From the NCBI GenBank assembly GCA_963759295.1, contig CAVWYT010000010.1, positions 372,001-436,000 of the forward strand: a DNA stretch of 64,000 bases, written 5' to 3'. The translations under genes were made by a program, and so were the position numbers. The notes below the pieces were generated by a model. That model searched no databases and was not told where the DNA came from. It was given only the letters and a program-made list of their open reading frames with translations. Shown one piece after another: positions 35,438 through 44,110 of this stretch; positions within the stretch are counted from its first letter, which is position 1; each line of letters starts with the position of its first letter. This DNA is from WHSW01 sp963759295. GTDB taxonomy: Bacteria > Actinomycetota > Thermoleophilia > Solirubrobacterales > 70-9.

Positions 35438-35492
35438 GCGTGGTGCGAGAACGAGCGAGATCCGGTTCGCTCCGGAGCGCGAGCCCGGTGCC

Positions 35493-36323
35493 GTGAGCGC
35501 GGCCGTCGCCGGCTCGGTCGGCGAGGCGCTCACGTCAGCGGCCGCAGCGCTCGAGGCGGCCGGGGTCGACTCGCCACGGTTCGATGCCGAGCTGCTGCTC
35601 GCGGCCGCGACGGATCGCGACCGAGCGGCGCTCGCGGCGTCCGGATCGTCGGACGTCGAGGCCGGCGCGGCGCGGCGGTTCGGCGCCATGGTCAGGCGCC
35701 GCGTGGCCCGGGAGCCGGTCGCCTACATCCTCGGCCACAAGGGCTTCCGCCGCATCGTGCTGGCGGTCGACGGGCGCGTCCTGATCCCGCGGCCCGAGAC
35801 CGAGCTGCTGGTCGAGATCGCGCTCGAGATCGCGCCGCCGACCGTGCTCGACGTCGGCACCGGCTCGGGCGCCGTCGCGCTTGCGATCGCCGACGAGCTG
35901 CCCGGCGCCGAGGTGAGCGCGACCGACACCTCGCTCGATGCGCTCGCCGTGGCCGCGGCCAACCGCGATCGGCTCGGCCTCGACGTCTCGCTCGAATACG
36001 GCACCGTGCCCGCGGAGGCGGACTTCGGCCTCGTGGTCGCCAACCTTCCCTACCTACGTGAGGGGGACTGGGCCGGCCTGCAGGCGGAGATCCGGGACTA
36101 CGAGCCGCGGGAGGCGCTGGTCTGCGGTCCGACCGGGCTCGAGGCGGTCGATGGGCTGCTCGGCGAGCTCTCGGCGGCGCCGCGACGGCCCGCCGCGATC
36201 GCGCTGGAGGTGGGCGAGGGCCAGGCGGCGACGGTGGCCGACCTCGTGCGGAGGGCCGGATGGGACCGGGTCGAGGTTCGCCGGGACCTGGCCGGAATCG
36301 ATCGGGTGGTGGTCGGGCGGTAG
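35493..36323 (+). CDS. prmC: Release factor glutamine methyltransferase
   Basis: 276 residues: helical N-terminal domain (DSPRFDAELLLAAATDRDR), YILGHKGFRRIVLAVDG, and the SAM domain with RPETELLVE and VLDVGTGSGAVALAIA. The catalytic tetrapeptide that binds the target glutamine is normally NPPY; here it is NLPY (VVANLPYL). The order prfA-prmC and all other motifs support the assignment. GTG 35493 start. Confidence 0.92.
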   Translation: MSAAVAGSVGEALTSAAAALEAAGVDSPRFDAELLLAAATDRDRAALAASGSSDVEAGAARRFGAMVRRRVAREPVAYILGHKGFRRIVLAVDGRVLIPRPETELLVEIALEIAPPTVLDVGTGSGAVALAIADELPGAEVSATDTSLDALAVAAANRDRLGLDVSLEYGTVPAEADFGLVVANLPYLREGDWAGLQAEIRDYEPREALVCGPTGLEAVDGLLGELSAAPRRPAAIALEVGEGQAATVADLVRRAGWDRVEVRRDLAGIDRVVVGR

Positions 36324-36363
36324 TGGCGCTTCGCCGTCGAATCGCGACTGAGCGACGCCAACC

Positions 36364-37013
36364 GTGACCGAGCTGGTCTCGATCGAGCGCGACGGGGCCG
36401 CCACGGCACGGGCGGCGCTCGAGCGCTGCGTGTTCTCCGGCGGGGTGGCCGTGTTCCCGGCCGACGGCCTCTACGGGCTCGCCTGCGACCCGATGCGCGC
36501 GGACGGCGATCGAGCGCATCCACGCGATCAAGACGCCGAGACGACGGCAAGCCGTCGGCGGTCATGTACTTCTCGCCGCTGGCGATGCGAGAGCTGCTCG
36601 CGACGCTCGGCCCTCGCACCCGTGACGCGATCGCCGCCCTGCTTCCCGGGCCGGTGACCGTGGTCGTGCGGAACCCCGAGCGGCGCTATCCGCTCGCCTG
36701 CCGGGCCGACCCGGAGCGACTCGGGCTGCGGTTGATCGAGGGCCCGCTCCGCGGCGCGGCGTGCGCCGTCCTTCAGACCTCGGCCAACCGCTCGGGGGAA
36801 CCGGCGCCGAGCCGCCTCGACGACCTCCCGGTCGCGATCCGGGTGGCGGCGGACCTGGTGATCGACGGCGGCGAGCTCAGCGGGCAGCCCTCGACCGTGG
36901 TCGACGTGACCGCGGTCGAGTCCGGCGGCGCGCCGTCGGTGTTGCGCGAGGGGGCGCTGCCGACGGCGGCCGTAGGCGATCTGCTGGCCGCGCTATCGTC
37001 GAAGCCGCGATGA
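36364..37013 (+). CDS. tsaC: TsaC/YrdC-family threonylcarbamoyl-AMP synthase (two apparent frameshifts)
   Basis: GGVAVFPADGLYGLACDPM starts the YrdC fold in one frame; the second half (VMYFSPLAM, LLPGPVTVVV, LGLRLIEG, LQTSANRSGEPAP) is two frames away. The join reads naturally if an extra G is dropped near 36505 (giving ADAIERIHAIK) and an extra A near 36533 (giving KRRDDGKPSAV). Corrected length is 215 residues, lacking the Sua5 tail. The enzyme supplies t6A37 of ANN-decoding tRNAs and is normally essential, so base errors are more likely than gene decay. Its stop overlaps glyA (ATGA). Confidence 0.88.
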
Positions 37014-38299
37014 CGCCGCCCGAGCTTCCCGACGACTTCCAGACGGCGCCGCTGGCCGAGGTCGACCCGCGGATCGCCGAGGTGCTGGAGCGTGAGCTGC
37101 ATCGCCAGCAGACGACGCTCGAGATGATCGCCTCCGAGAACTTCGTCCCCCAGGCGGTACTCGACGCCGCCGGCTCGGTGCTCACCAACAAGTACGCCGA
37201 GGGCTACCCGGGCCGTCGCTACTACGGGGGCTGCGAGGAGGTCGACGTCGCCGAGCAGCTCGCGATCGACCGCGCCAAGGAGCTCTTCGGGGCCGGGTTC
37301 GCCAACGTCCAGCCCCATGCCGGCGCGCAGGCGAACAACGCCGCCTACATGGCGATGCTCGAGCCCGGCGACACGATCATGGGCATGGCGCTCGATCACG
37401 GCGGCCACCTCACCCACGGGATGAAGCTGAACCTCTCGGGAATCCTCTACGAGGTCGTCGCCTACCACGTCAGACGCGAGGACTACCGCTGCGACATGGA
37501 GGAGGTCGAGCGGCTCGCGCACGAGCACCGCCCGAAGGTGATCGTCGCCGGGTGGTCGGCGTATCCGCGCCGGCTCGACTTCGCCGCCTTCCGCGAGATC
37601 GCCGACTCGGTCGGCGCCAAGCTGATGGTCGACATGGCCCACTTCGCCGGGTTGGTCGCCGCCGGCGAACACCCGAGCCCGATCCCTCACGCCCACCTGA
37701 CGACGACGACGGTACACAAGACCTTGTGCGGGCCGCGCAGCGGCATGATCCTCACCAACGACGAGGAGCTCGCGAAGGCGATCAACCGCTCCGTGTTCCC
37801 GGGCCAGCAGGGCGGTCCGCTGATGCACGTGATCGCCGCCAAGGCGGTCGCGCTGGGGATCGCGCAGTCCGAGCCGTTCCGCGCCCGCCAGCGGCAGACG
37901 ATCGCGAACGCCCAGGCGTTCGGCGAGGAGCTGATCTCCAACGGCGTCGAGGTGCTCACCGGCGGGACCGACGTCCACCTCGTGCTCGTCGACCTCACCC
38001 CGACGGGCCTCGACGGCAAGACCGCCGAGCAGCGTCTCGAGCAGGTCGGGATCACGGTCAACCGCAACGCGATCCCGTTCGATCAGCGCCCGCCGATGAA
38101 CCCCTCCGGGTTGCGGATCGGGACCCCGGCGCTGACCACCCGCGGGCTGGTCGAGGACGACCTGCGCGAGATCGCGCGGGTGATCGCGGTCGCGTTGTCG
38201 GACCGCTTCGAGGACGAGCGCGAGGGGCTGGGCGAGCGGACCCGCTCCCTGATGGAGCGGTACCCGCTCTATCCCCAGCTTTCGCCCGCCCCGGCCTGA
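37010..38299 (+). CDS. glyA: Serine hydroxymethyltransferase
   Basis: 429 residues. Active-site sequence LTTTTVHKTLCGPRSG holds the PLP lysine; AEGYPGRRYYGGCEEVD and NVQPHAGAQANNA are the usual substrate loops, and MVDMAHFAGLVAAG the cofactor region. Converts serine and tetrahydrofolate to glycine and methylene-tetrahydrofolate. Its ATG overlaps the tsaC stop; placement between tsaC and the wecA-atp block differs from mycobacteria only by the inserted glycan genes. Confidence 0.96.
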   Translation: MTPPELPDDFQTAPLAEVDPRIAEVLERELHRQQTTLEMIASENFVPQAVLDAAGSVLTNKYAEGYPGRRYYGGCEEVDVAEQLAIDRAKELFGAGFANVQPHAGAQANNAAYMAMLEPGDTIMGMALDHGGHLTHGMKLNLSGILYEVVAYHVRREDYRCDMEEVERLAHEHRPKVIVAGWSAYPRRLDFAAFREIADSVGAKLMVDMAHFAGLVAAGEHPSPIPHAHLTTTTVHKTLCGPRSGMILTNDEELAKAINRSVFPGQQGGPLMHVIAAKAVALGIAQSEPFRARQRQTIANAQAFGEELISNGVEVLTGGTDVHLVLVDLTPTGLDGKTAEQRLEQVGITVNRNAIPFDQRPPMNPSGLRIGTPALTTRGLVEDDLREIARVIAVALSDRFEDEREGLGERTRSLMERYPLYPQLSPAPA

Positions 38300-38300
38300 G

Positions 38301-38906
38301 CTAGCCGATCACGCCGGCCCAGAGGCCGGTGTTCTGGTAGGTCGCCGTCCCGCCACCGGACTGGCTGTAGCGGAGCGAGAACGTGTACGTGCCCCGGTCG
38401 GCCGGGAACACGAGCCAGCCGCCGCGGGTCAGGGTCGGCGTGCCGTCGACGTCGCCGGTACCCGGGGCCGTGATCCGCAGCTGCGGCGCCGCTGTGTCGA
38501 ACTCGAGCACCCGCGGCCCGAGCGGCAGCAGGTTGGGCTCGAACAGGTGCACCTGGGCCACGGCGTTGTTGCCGCCGCCGTTGATCTGGCCCGTGGCGCG
38601 CGCGTAGATCGCGACGAGGCCGGTCTCCGGGACGTTGACGGTGACCGACGGCCCGCCGAGGTCGACCGGCGGCGCCGACGTGGTCACGAGCGGGCCGGTC
38701 TCGCCGTCGACCTTGATCAGGTCGAGCTTCTGCGGCTTCACCGCCCCGGTGGCGATGTCCTTGCCCTTGACGGCACCCTTCGCGATGTCGTTGGACTTGA
38801 CCGAGTTCTTGCCTTGAAGCGCCACCGCCGATCCCGCGAGCCCCGCCACCAGCGCGACCACCGCCACCACCATCGCCGGCGACGGCAGCCTCCTGCTAAC
38901 GCTCAT
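38301..38906 (-). CDS. Secreted beta-rich protein with N-terminal repeat region
   Basis: 201 residues. MSVSRRLPSPAMVVAVVALV is a signal sequence ending in A-V-A-L-Q. Next comes a repeat region: KSNDIAKGAVKGKDIATGAVKPQKL, an N/K-D-I-A-x-G-A-V unit about every 10 residues, which may form a small beta-helix. The rest is a beta-sandwich-like domain (VDGTPTLTRGGWLVFPADRG; YTFSLRYSQ). The head and repeat style are familiar from secreted proteins of Thermoleophilia. GGGAGG lies 7 bases before the ATG. Function unknown. Confidence 0.75.
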   Translation of the reverse strand: MSVSRRLPSPAMVVAVVALVAGLAGSAVALQGKNSVKSNDIAKGAVKGKDIATGAVKPQKLDLIKVDGETGPLVTTSAPPVDLGGPSVTVNVPETGLVAIYARATGQINGGGNNAVAQVHLFEPNLLPLGPRVLEFDTAAPQLRITAPGTGDVDGTPTLTRGGWLVFPADRGTYTFSLRYSQSGGGTATYQNTGLWAGVIG

Positions 38907-38968
38907 CGAAAACCTCCCGTTCGCAGTCGTTGACTCCCCCCACCGAACCAAACCCGCTCGGCGGGCCG

Positions 38969-38974
38969 TAAGTT
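38969..38974 (+). promoter_or_regulatory. Candidate -10 (TAAGTT) leading to a leaderless mini-ORF
   Basis: TAAGTT ends 8 bases before ATG 38983, which opens a five-codon mini-ORF rather than the main gene. Confidence 0.4.
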
Positions 38975-38982
38975 TCGGCGCA

Positions 38983-39000
38983 ATGAGGCCCCGGCGATGA
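38983..39000 (+). other. Five-codon leaderless mini-ORF coupled to the DUF354 gene
   Basis: ATG AGG CCC CGG CGA TGA: the stop overlaps the DUF354 start as ATGA (38997-39000). A terminating ribosome could restart directly. Same design as at 60347. Confidence 0.35.
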
Positions 39001-40001
39001 GGATCTGGGTGGACATGAGCGGGCCCGCACACGTGCTCGTGCTGCGTCCGATCATCGAGCGCCTGCGCTTCGCCGGCCACGATGTCGTGGTGACCTCGCG
39101 CGAGTACACGCAGACCCAGGAGCTGCTCGAGCTGCACGGGATCGCGCATACCGCGATCGGCCGTCATGGGGGCGCGTCCAGGACCCGCAAGCTTGCGCGG
39201 TTGATCCAGCGGACCACGCGGATGCGACGCTTCGGCGGCGGTCGGGGTTTCGAGCTCGCTCTCGCCCACGGCTCCAACGACCTCGCGATTGCGGCGCGAT
39301 CGCTTGGGATTCCGGAGGCGAACATGCACGACTACGAGTTCGCGGTCCTCCAGCACCACGTCGGCTGCCGCCTGGCCCGGCGGGTGATATTTCCCGACTC
39401 GGTGCCGTTCGAGCGCCTGCGCCGGTTCGGCGTCACGCGCGAGAAGCTGCGCCAGTACCCCGGGCTCAAGGAGGAGTACTACCTGGCTGACTTCGAGCCC
39501 GATCCCGGGGTGTCCCCGGCGCTCGGCGTCGATTCACAGCGCGTCGTCGTGGTCATGCGGCCGCCTCCAGACGTCTCGCTCTATCACCGCAAGTCCAATC
39601 CGCTGTTCCCGGAGGTGCTGATGCGGCTGGGTCGCGCCGACGGCGTCCAGGCGGTGGTCCTCCCGCGCACCGCGGAGCAGCGCAAGTTCGTCGAGACCCT
39701 GGAGCTGCCTTCGGTGATCGTGCCGCCGAGCGCCGTCGACGCGCAGAGCCTGATCGCCCAATCCGATCTGGTGATCTCAGCCGGCGGGACCATGAACCGC
39801 GAGGCCGTCGCCCTCGGGGTGCCGGTCTACACCACCTACGGCGGGCGGATGGGGGGCGTCGACGAGACGCTGATTCGCTCGGGACGGCTGCGGCCGCTGA
39901 CGAATCCGAACGCGATCGAGCTCCGCAAGCGCACGGCGGAATTCGAGCGCACGCGGCGCGATCCGGGATTGCTGGTGGAAATGATCCTCGAAACCGCGTA
40001 G
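38997..40001 (+). CDS. DUF354 family GT-B-like protein
   Basis: 334 residues resembling the GT-B fold of UDP-GlcNAc 2-epimerase and glycosyltransferases: MRIWVDMSGPAHVLVLRPII at the N terminus, AHGSNDLAIAARSLGIP in the middle, and a donor-like site SDLVISAGGTMNREAVALGVPVY. DUF354 genes usually sit in surface polysaccharide clusters, as here, next to a sugar transferase (3 bases downstream) and AsnB. The reaction is not known. Confidence 0.85.
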   Translation: MRIWVDMSGPAHVLVLRPIIERLRFAGHDVVVTSREYTQTQELLELHGIAHTAIGRHGGASRTRKLARLIQRTTRMRRFGGGRGFELALAHGSNDLAIAARSLGIPEANMHDYEFAVLQHHVGCRLARRVIFPDSVPFERLRRFGVTREKLRQYPGLKEEYYLADFEPDPGVSPALGVDSQRVVVVMRPPPDVSLYHRKSNPLFPEVLMRLGRADGVQAVVLPRTAEQRKFVETLELPSVIVPPSAVDAQSLIAQSDLVISAGGTMNREAVALGVPVYTTYGGRMGGVDETLIRSGRLRPLTNPNAIELRKRTAEFERTRRDPGLLVEMILETA

Positions 40002-40004
40002 CGG

Positions 40005-40694
40005 ATGGCACAGGATCCCTCGATACACGGCGAGGCCGCAGCGGCGCCACCGAGGCCGTATGCCGACATGGAGGCGGCCTACGGGGACCGCGCGATCGAT
40101 CCGGTCCTGCGTGCTCTCGATCTGGCGATCGCCGGCACGGCCCTGGTCGTCGCCTCGCCGATGATGGCGGCGGCCGCGCTCGCGATTCGAATCACCTCGG
40201 GACGCCCCGTCCTCTATCGCGGCGCGCGCGTGGGCCGCGGGGGCGAGGTCTTTCAGATGTACAAGTTCAGGACCCTTTCCCAGGGCGCGGAGAGCCGTCT
40301 GGGGCCGTTTCTGGGCGAGGAGCTCACGCGTCGCACCGAGGGCGAGGTGACCCCCGTCGGACGGGGGTTGCGCGCCGTCCACCTCGACGAGCTCCCCCAG
40401 CTGTGGAACGTGATCCGCGGCGAGATGAGCGTGGTCGGGCCGCGGCCGATCCGGCCGACCTTCTTCGCGGAGCTCACCGAGCAGATCCCCCAGTACTGGC
40501 AGCGGCTGGTGGTCAGGCCCGGGGTGACCGGGTTCGCCCAGACGCGGATGCGCCGTGAGGAGACCTGGAGCGACAAGCTGGCCCACGATCTCGAGTACAT
40601 CGCCGATCGCTCGGTGACGCTCTACATGAGCGTGCTGCTGGCCACCGCATGGCGAATCCTCAATCGGGCGGCCCGCGGCGACGACCGCGACTGA
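40005..40694 (+). CDS. Polyprenyl-phosphate sugar-1-phosphate transferase
   Basis: 229 residues of the bacterial sugar transferase (WbaP/PglC-like) family. A hydrophobic re-entrant/transmembrane helix (ALDLAIAGTALVVASPMMAA) precedes RVGRGGEVFQMYKFRT and the catalytic core HLDELPQLWNVIRGEMSVVG, then GPRPIRP. It starts a lipid-linked oligosaccharide by moving a sugar phosphate to undecaprenyl phosphate. The C-terminal MSVLLATAWRILN is a second hydrophobic segment. Confidence 0.92.
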   Translation: MAQDPSIHGEAAAAPPRPYADMEAAYGDRAIDPVLRALDLAIAGTALVVASPMMAAAALAIRITSGRPVLYRGARVGRGGEVFQMYKFRTLSQGAESRLGPFLGEELTRRTEGEVTPVGRGLRAVHLDELPQLWNVIRGEMSVVGPRPIRPTFFAELTEQIPQYWQRLVVRPGVTGFAQTRMRREETWSDKLAHDLEYIADRSVTLYMSVLLATAWRILNRAARGDDRD

Positions 40695-40708
40695 GAGGCC
40701 GATCTAGC

Positions 40709-42601
40709 TTGTGTGGCATCTGCGGTGTGGCGCGCCTCGACGGCAACAGCGCGGCGGCGCATCGACTTGAGCTCGCGGCGATGAGCGCGCAGCTTGTCGA
40801 TCGGGGACCGGACAGCGCCGGCGAGGTGATCGACGGCCCCGTCGGCTTGGCGGCTCGGCGACTCTCGATCATCGACCTCGAGCACGGCGATCAGCCGCTG
40901 GCCAACGAGGACGAGTCGGTGCGGGTGGTGCAGAACGGCGAGATCCTCAACTATCGCGAGCTGCGCCGTGAGCTGCGCGCGTCCGGTCATCGCTTCCGCA
41001 CCGAGGGCGACACCGAGGTCCTCTGCCACCTCTACGAGCAGGAGGGGCCGGGCTTCGCCGAGCGGCTTCGAGGGATGTTCGCCGTCGCCGTTTGGGACTC
41101 GCGCCGCGGCCGTCTGGTGCTCGCGCGTGACCGCTTCGGGATCAAGCCGCTCGTCTACAGCGCCGGCACGAGCACCTTGGCATTTGCCTCGGATCTGCGC
41201 GCTCTGCGCGAGGCTCCCGGGTTCTCCGATCGGATCGACCCCGCGGCCCTGGAGGCCTATCTCGCGCTCAACTCGATCCCAGCGCCGCTGACGATCTACG
41301 CGGCGGCTCGCAAGCTCCCCGCCGGGCACCTGTTGATCTGGGAACGGGGGGCGCCGGTGCGGATCCAGCGCTACGCCCGGCCGGAACCGAGCCCCGCGTC
41401 GCGATTGCGCGGTGACCGGCCGGAGGCGCTCGCCGACGAGCTTCGCCGCCGGCTGCGTGACTCGGTCGCCGCGCATCTGGTCGCCGACGTCCCGGTCGGG
41501 GTTCTGCTCTCCGGGGGCGTCGACTCGGGGACCCTGGCGGCGCTCGCCTCCGAGGTCTCCGCCGAGCCGGTGCGTACGTTCTCGATCGGGTTCTCCGAGC
41601 AGTCGTTCGACGAGCTCGCCCGGGCGCGCCAGGTCGCCGGGCGCTACCGCACAGACCACCACGAGCTGCTCCTGGAGCCCGACGCCGTCTCGCTGTTCCC
41701 GCGAATCGCGGCGGCCTTCGACGAGCCGTTCGGCGACTCGTCCGCACTGCCGACTTACCTGGTCAGCGAGCTCGCGGCCTCGTCGGTGAAGGTCGTGCTC
41801 TCCGGCGAGGGGGCCGACGAGCTGTTCGGCGGCTATTACACCTACGTCGCCGATCGGCTGGCACCGTGGCTTCGCGCTCCGGCGGCGCTTGCGCGGCCGC
41901 TGGTCGAGCGCCTGCCGGCATCGACTCGCCGGGTGAGCCGCGAGTACATGGCGAAGCGCTTCGTCGCCGGCGCCGGGCTCGGGGCGCTGGAGCGCCACCA
42001 GGCCTGGAAGGAGATCTTCTCGCCCGAGCTGCGGGCGGAGGTGACCGCGGGCGCGACGACGGCGGTCGACCCGCTGGACCTGCACCGCGCCCGTTACGCC
42101 GAGACGCAGGGAGCCGAGCCGCTGGCGCGACTGCAGGACGTCGATCTCGGGATCTACCTGGTCGACGACCTGCTGGTGAAGACCGACCGGGCGAGCATGG
42201 CCCACTCGCTCGAGGCAAGGGTGCCCTATTGCGATCGCCAGGTGGCCGAGCTCGCGCTGGCGCTGCCCAGACGGGCGCGCGTGCTCGGGCTGTCGAAGAA
42301 GCGCCTGCTGCGGGCCGCGGCGCGCCCGCTGCTGCCGGCCGAGGTCGTCGACGGCCGCAAGCGCGGATTCTCGGCCCCGATCGCGGCCTGGCTGCGGGGC
42401 GAGATGCAGGGCTTTGCTCGCGACGTGCTCTCCGAGGAGACCCTCCGCCGCCAGGGATATCTCGACCCGCAAACGGTCGCGCGCCTGCTCGAGCTGCACT
42501 TGCGCGGGCGCCAGGACCTCAGCCGCCAGCTCTGGGGGCTGCTCGCGCTCACCCTCTGGCACGACACGCGAGCCGCCCGCCGGGCTCCGCCGATGCGGTG
42601 A
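40709..42601 (+). CDS. asnB: Glutamine-dependent asparagine synthetase family amidotransferase
   Basis: 630 residues. The start is TTG 40709, which makes Cys the second residue (CGICGV) and thus the N-terminal nucleophile after methionine removal; no other start would. The glutaminase domain has LVDRGPDSAG and VQNGEILNY; the synthetase domain has the ATP loop LLSGGVDSGT and GEGADELFGGYY. Besides asparagine it could amidate a sugar acid or wall peptide, as the related LtsA does in corynebacteria; the glycan neighbours favour that, but this is inference. Confidence 0.92.
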   Translation: MCGICGVARLDGNSAAAHRLELAAMSAQLVDRGPDSAGEVIDGPVGLAARRLSIIDLEHGDQPLANEDESVRVVQNGEILNYRELRRELRASGHRFRTEGDTEVLCHLYEQEGPGFAERLRGMFAVAVWDSRRGRLVLARDRFGIKPLVYSAGTSTLAFASDLRALREAPGFSDRIDPAALEAYLALNSIPAPLTIYAAARKLPAGHLLIWERGAPVRIQRYARPEPSPASRLRGDRPEALADELRRRLRDSVAAHLVADVPVGVLLSGGVDSGTLAALASEVSAEPVRTFSIGFSEQSFDELARARQVAGRYRTDHHELLLEPDAVSLFPRIAAAFDEPFGDSSALPTYLVSELAASSVKVVLSGEGADELFGGYYTYVADRLAPWLRAPAALARPLVERLPASTRRVSREYMAKRFVAGAGLGALERHQAWKEIFSPELRAEVTAGATTAVDPLDLHRARYAETQGAEPLARLQDVDLGIYLVDDLLVKTDRASMAHSLEARVPYCDRQVAELALALPRRARVLGLSKKRLLRAAARPLLPAEVVDGRKRGFSAPIAAWLRGEMQGFARDVLSEETLRRQGYLDPQTVARLLELHLRGRQDLSRQLWGLLALTLWHDTRAARRAPPMR

Positions 42602-42617
42602 GAGAAGATGTCGTCGC

Positions 42618-43883
42618 ATGATGAGCGGCAGGCCGGAGGCCATCGACGCCGTGTGGGCGTTTCTAGTCGCCGCCGCGCTGGCCTGGTTGCTGGTTCCGCT
42701 CGCCGAGCGGTTGGCTCGCAGGATCGGCGCGATCGACTTCCCCAACGAGCGCAGCCTGCACACCGAGCCGACCCCCCGCCTCAGCGGGCTCGCGATCCTC
42801 GCCGGCGTGCTGGCCGCGGGCTTTCTGTTCCTCCCCTGGGTCCCGCTCAGCCAGGCGATCCTCGCCGGCGCGGTGGTGATCGCGATCGTCGGCGCGGTCG
42901 ACGACGTCTTCGACCTGCCGGCCGGGCTGAAGCTTGCCGGCCAGGCCGTGGCGGCGAGCATCCCGGTCCTCAACGGCATCCAGGTGGCCAACTTCACCCT
43001 GCCCTTCGTCGGCCGCGTCGAGCTCAACTCGGTGGCGCTGCTCGACCTGCCGGCGGTCGGCGAGGTGCACCTCGGGCACCTGCTGACGATCATCGGGATC
43101 GTCGCCGTGATCAACGTCGTCAATCTGATCGACGGCGTCGACGGGCTGGCCGCCGGCGTCTGCGTGATCTCGGCGGCGACGCTGGCGATCATCGCGCTCT
43201 CCCTCTCCAGGACCAGCGCGGGCGTCCTCGCGGCGCTCACCGCCGGCGCCGCCCTCGGGTTCTTGCGACACGGCTTCCCGCCCGCCTCGAGCTTCATGGG
43301 CGACACAGGGTCGAACCTCCTCGGCTATCTGCTCGGGGCGATCGCGATCCAGGGGGCGCTGAAGACCAACGCCGTGGTGGCCCTGCTGTTTCCGTTGTTC
43401 GTGCTCGCCGTGCCGATTCTCGACACCGGGTTCGTGGTCGCGAAGCGGATGAAGTACCGACGCCCGATCCATCGCGCCGACACCTGGCACTTCCATCACC
43501 GGATGGCGAACATCGGCTTCTCCCAGCGGCGCACGCTCGCCTACCTGTACGGCTGGGCGCTGGTGATGGCGGGCCTGGCGCTCGCCCTGCGGTTCGTCCC
43601 GTACTCCGACGACCACGGCAACTTCGACCCCGCCTGGAGCGCCGTGATCGGCGTCTTCCTGCTCGCCGCCGTCGCAGCGAGCTTCTATCTCGTGGTCACG
43701 CTCGAGATCCTGAAGCTGAGGACGACGCGGTTGCACCAGCTGTTCGGGACCAGGGGCTCGGCGCCCGAGGAGGCGGTCGTCGACGAGGGCGTCGCCCGCG
43801 AGCTCGAGACCGGGAGCTTCGCGGCGATCGATCCCGACACCGGTGAGCTCGAGACGCTCGACGATTCTGGCGCCCGCTCCTAG
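42618..43883 (+). CDS. wecA: WecA/TagO-type undecaprenyl-phosphate GlcNAc-1-phosphate transferase
   Basis: 421 residues, about eleven membrane helices. Family motifs: VGAVDDVFDLPAGLK (Mg-binding DD), NVVNLIDGVDGLAAG, FMGDTGSNLLGY and the cytosolic HxHxH-like WHFHHRMA. It begins wall-linked glycan on undecaprenyl phosphate, as Rv1302 does for arabinogalactan just upstream of the atp operon. A cytosolic tail of about 60 residues is acidic and extra. Start at ATG 42618; a second ATG follows immediately. Confidence 0.93.
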   Translation: MMSGRPEAIDAVWAFLVAAALAWLLVPLAERLARRIGAIDFPNERSLHTEPTPRLSGLAILAGVLAAGFLFLPWVPLSQAILAGAVVIAIVGAVDDVFDLPAGLKLAGQAVAASIPVLNGIQVANFTLPFVGRVELNSVALLDLPAVGEVHLGHLLTIIGIVAVINVVNLIDGVDGLAAGVCVISAATLAIIALSLSRTSAGVLAALTAGAALGFLRHGFPPASSFMGDTGSNLLGYLLGAIAIQGALKTNAVVALLFPLFVLAVPILDTGFVVAKRMKYRRPIHRADTWHFHHRMANIGFSQRRTLAYLYGWALVMAGLALALRFVPYSDDHGNFDPAWSAVIGVFLLAAVAASFYLVVTLEILKLRTTRLHQLFGTRGSAPEEAVVDEGVARELETGSFAAIDPDTGELETLDDSGARS

Positions 43884-43914
43884 CCCGGAGATCGGCGATC
43901 CGTTCCGCCGGGCT
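43882..43914 (+). terminator. Possible terminator-like stem after wecA
   Basis: AGCCCGG (43882-43888) pairs with CCGGGCT (43908-43914) around a 19-base loop, starting in the wecA stop codon. No T-run follows. Confidence 0.25.
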
Positions 43915-43931
43915 CGCCTCCGAAAAACGCG

Positions 43932-43947
43932 CGTAACGGCTGTTACG
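43932..43947. promoter_or_regulatory. Inverted repeat upstream of the atp operon
   Basis: CGTAAC-GGCT-GTTACG, a perfect 6-bp inverted repeat 42 bases upstream of the candidate atp -10, placed where an activator or repressor could act. The regulator is unknown. Confidence 0.4.
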
Positions 43948-43988
43948 AAGCCGCTCTGCGCGGGTCTCGCGGCCCCCGGGGTTTCCTC

Positions 43989-43994
43989 TATAGT
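43989..43994 (+). promoter_or_regulatory. Candidate -10 (TATAGT) of the atp operon
   Basis: TATAGT is the best -10 match in the 227-base region between wecA and the first atp gene. No clear -35 at 17 bases. It implies a 5' leader of about 110 bases before ATG 44111. Confidence 0.4.
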
Positions 43995-44110
43995 CGCCTT
44001 GCCGCCTGGCCACCGGGACAAGCCGGAGGTGGGCGGCGCTCACGTCTCTACCTGGGAGATCGGACCTTTTCCGCGACCGTCATTGTCTGGCCGCAACTTC
44101 AACTTTCCGG

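Noticed and set aside
40622..43306. Long minus-strand open frame opposite asnB and wecA
   Set aside because: Composition is that of an antisense shadow and both plus-strand genes are unmistakable.
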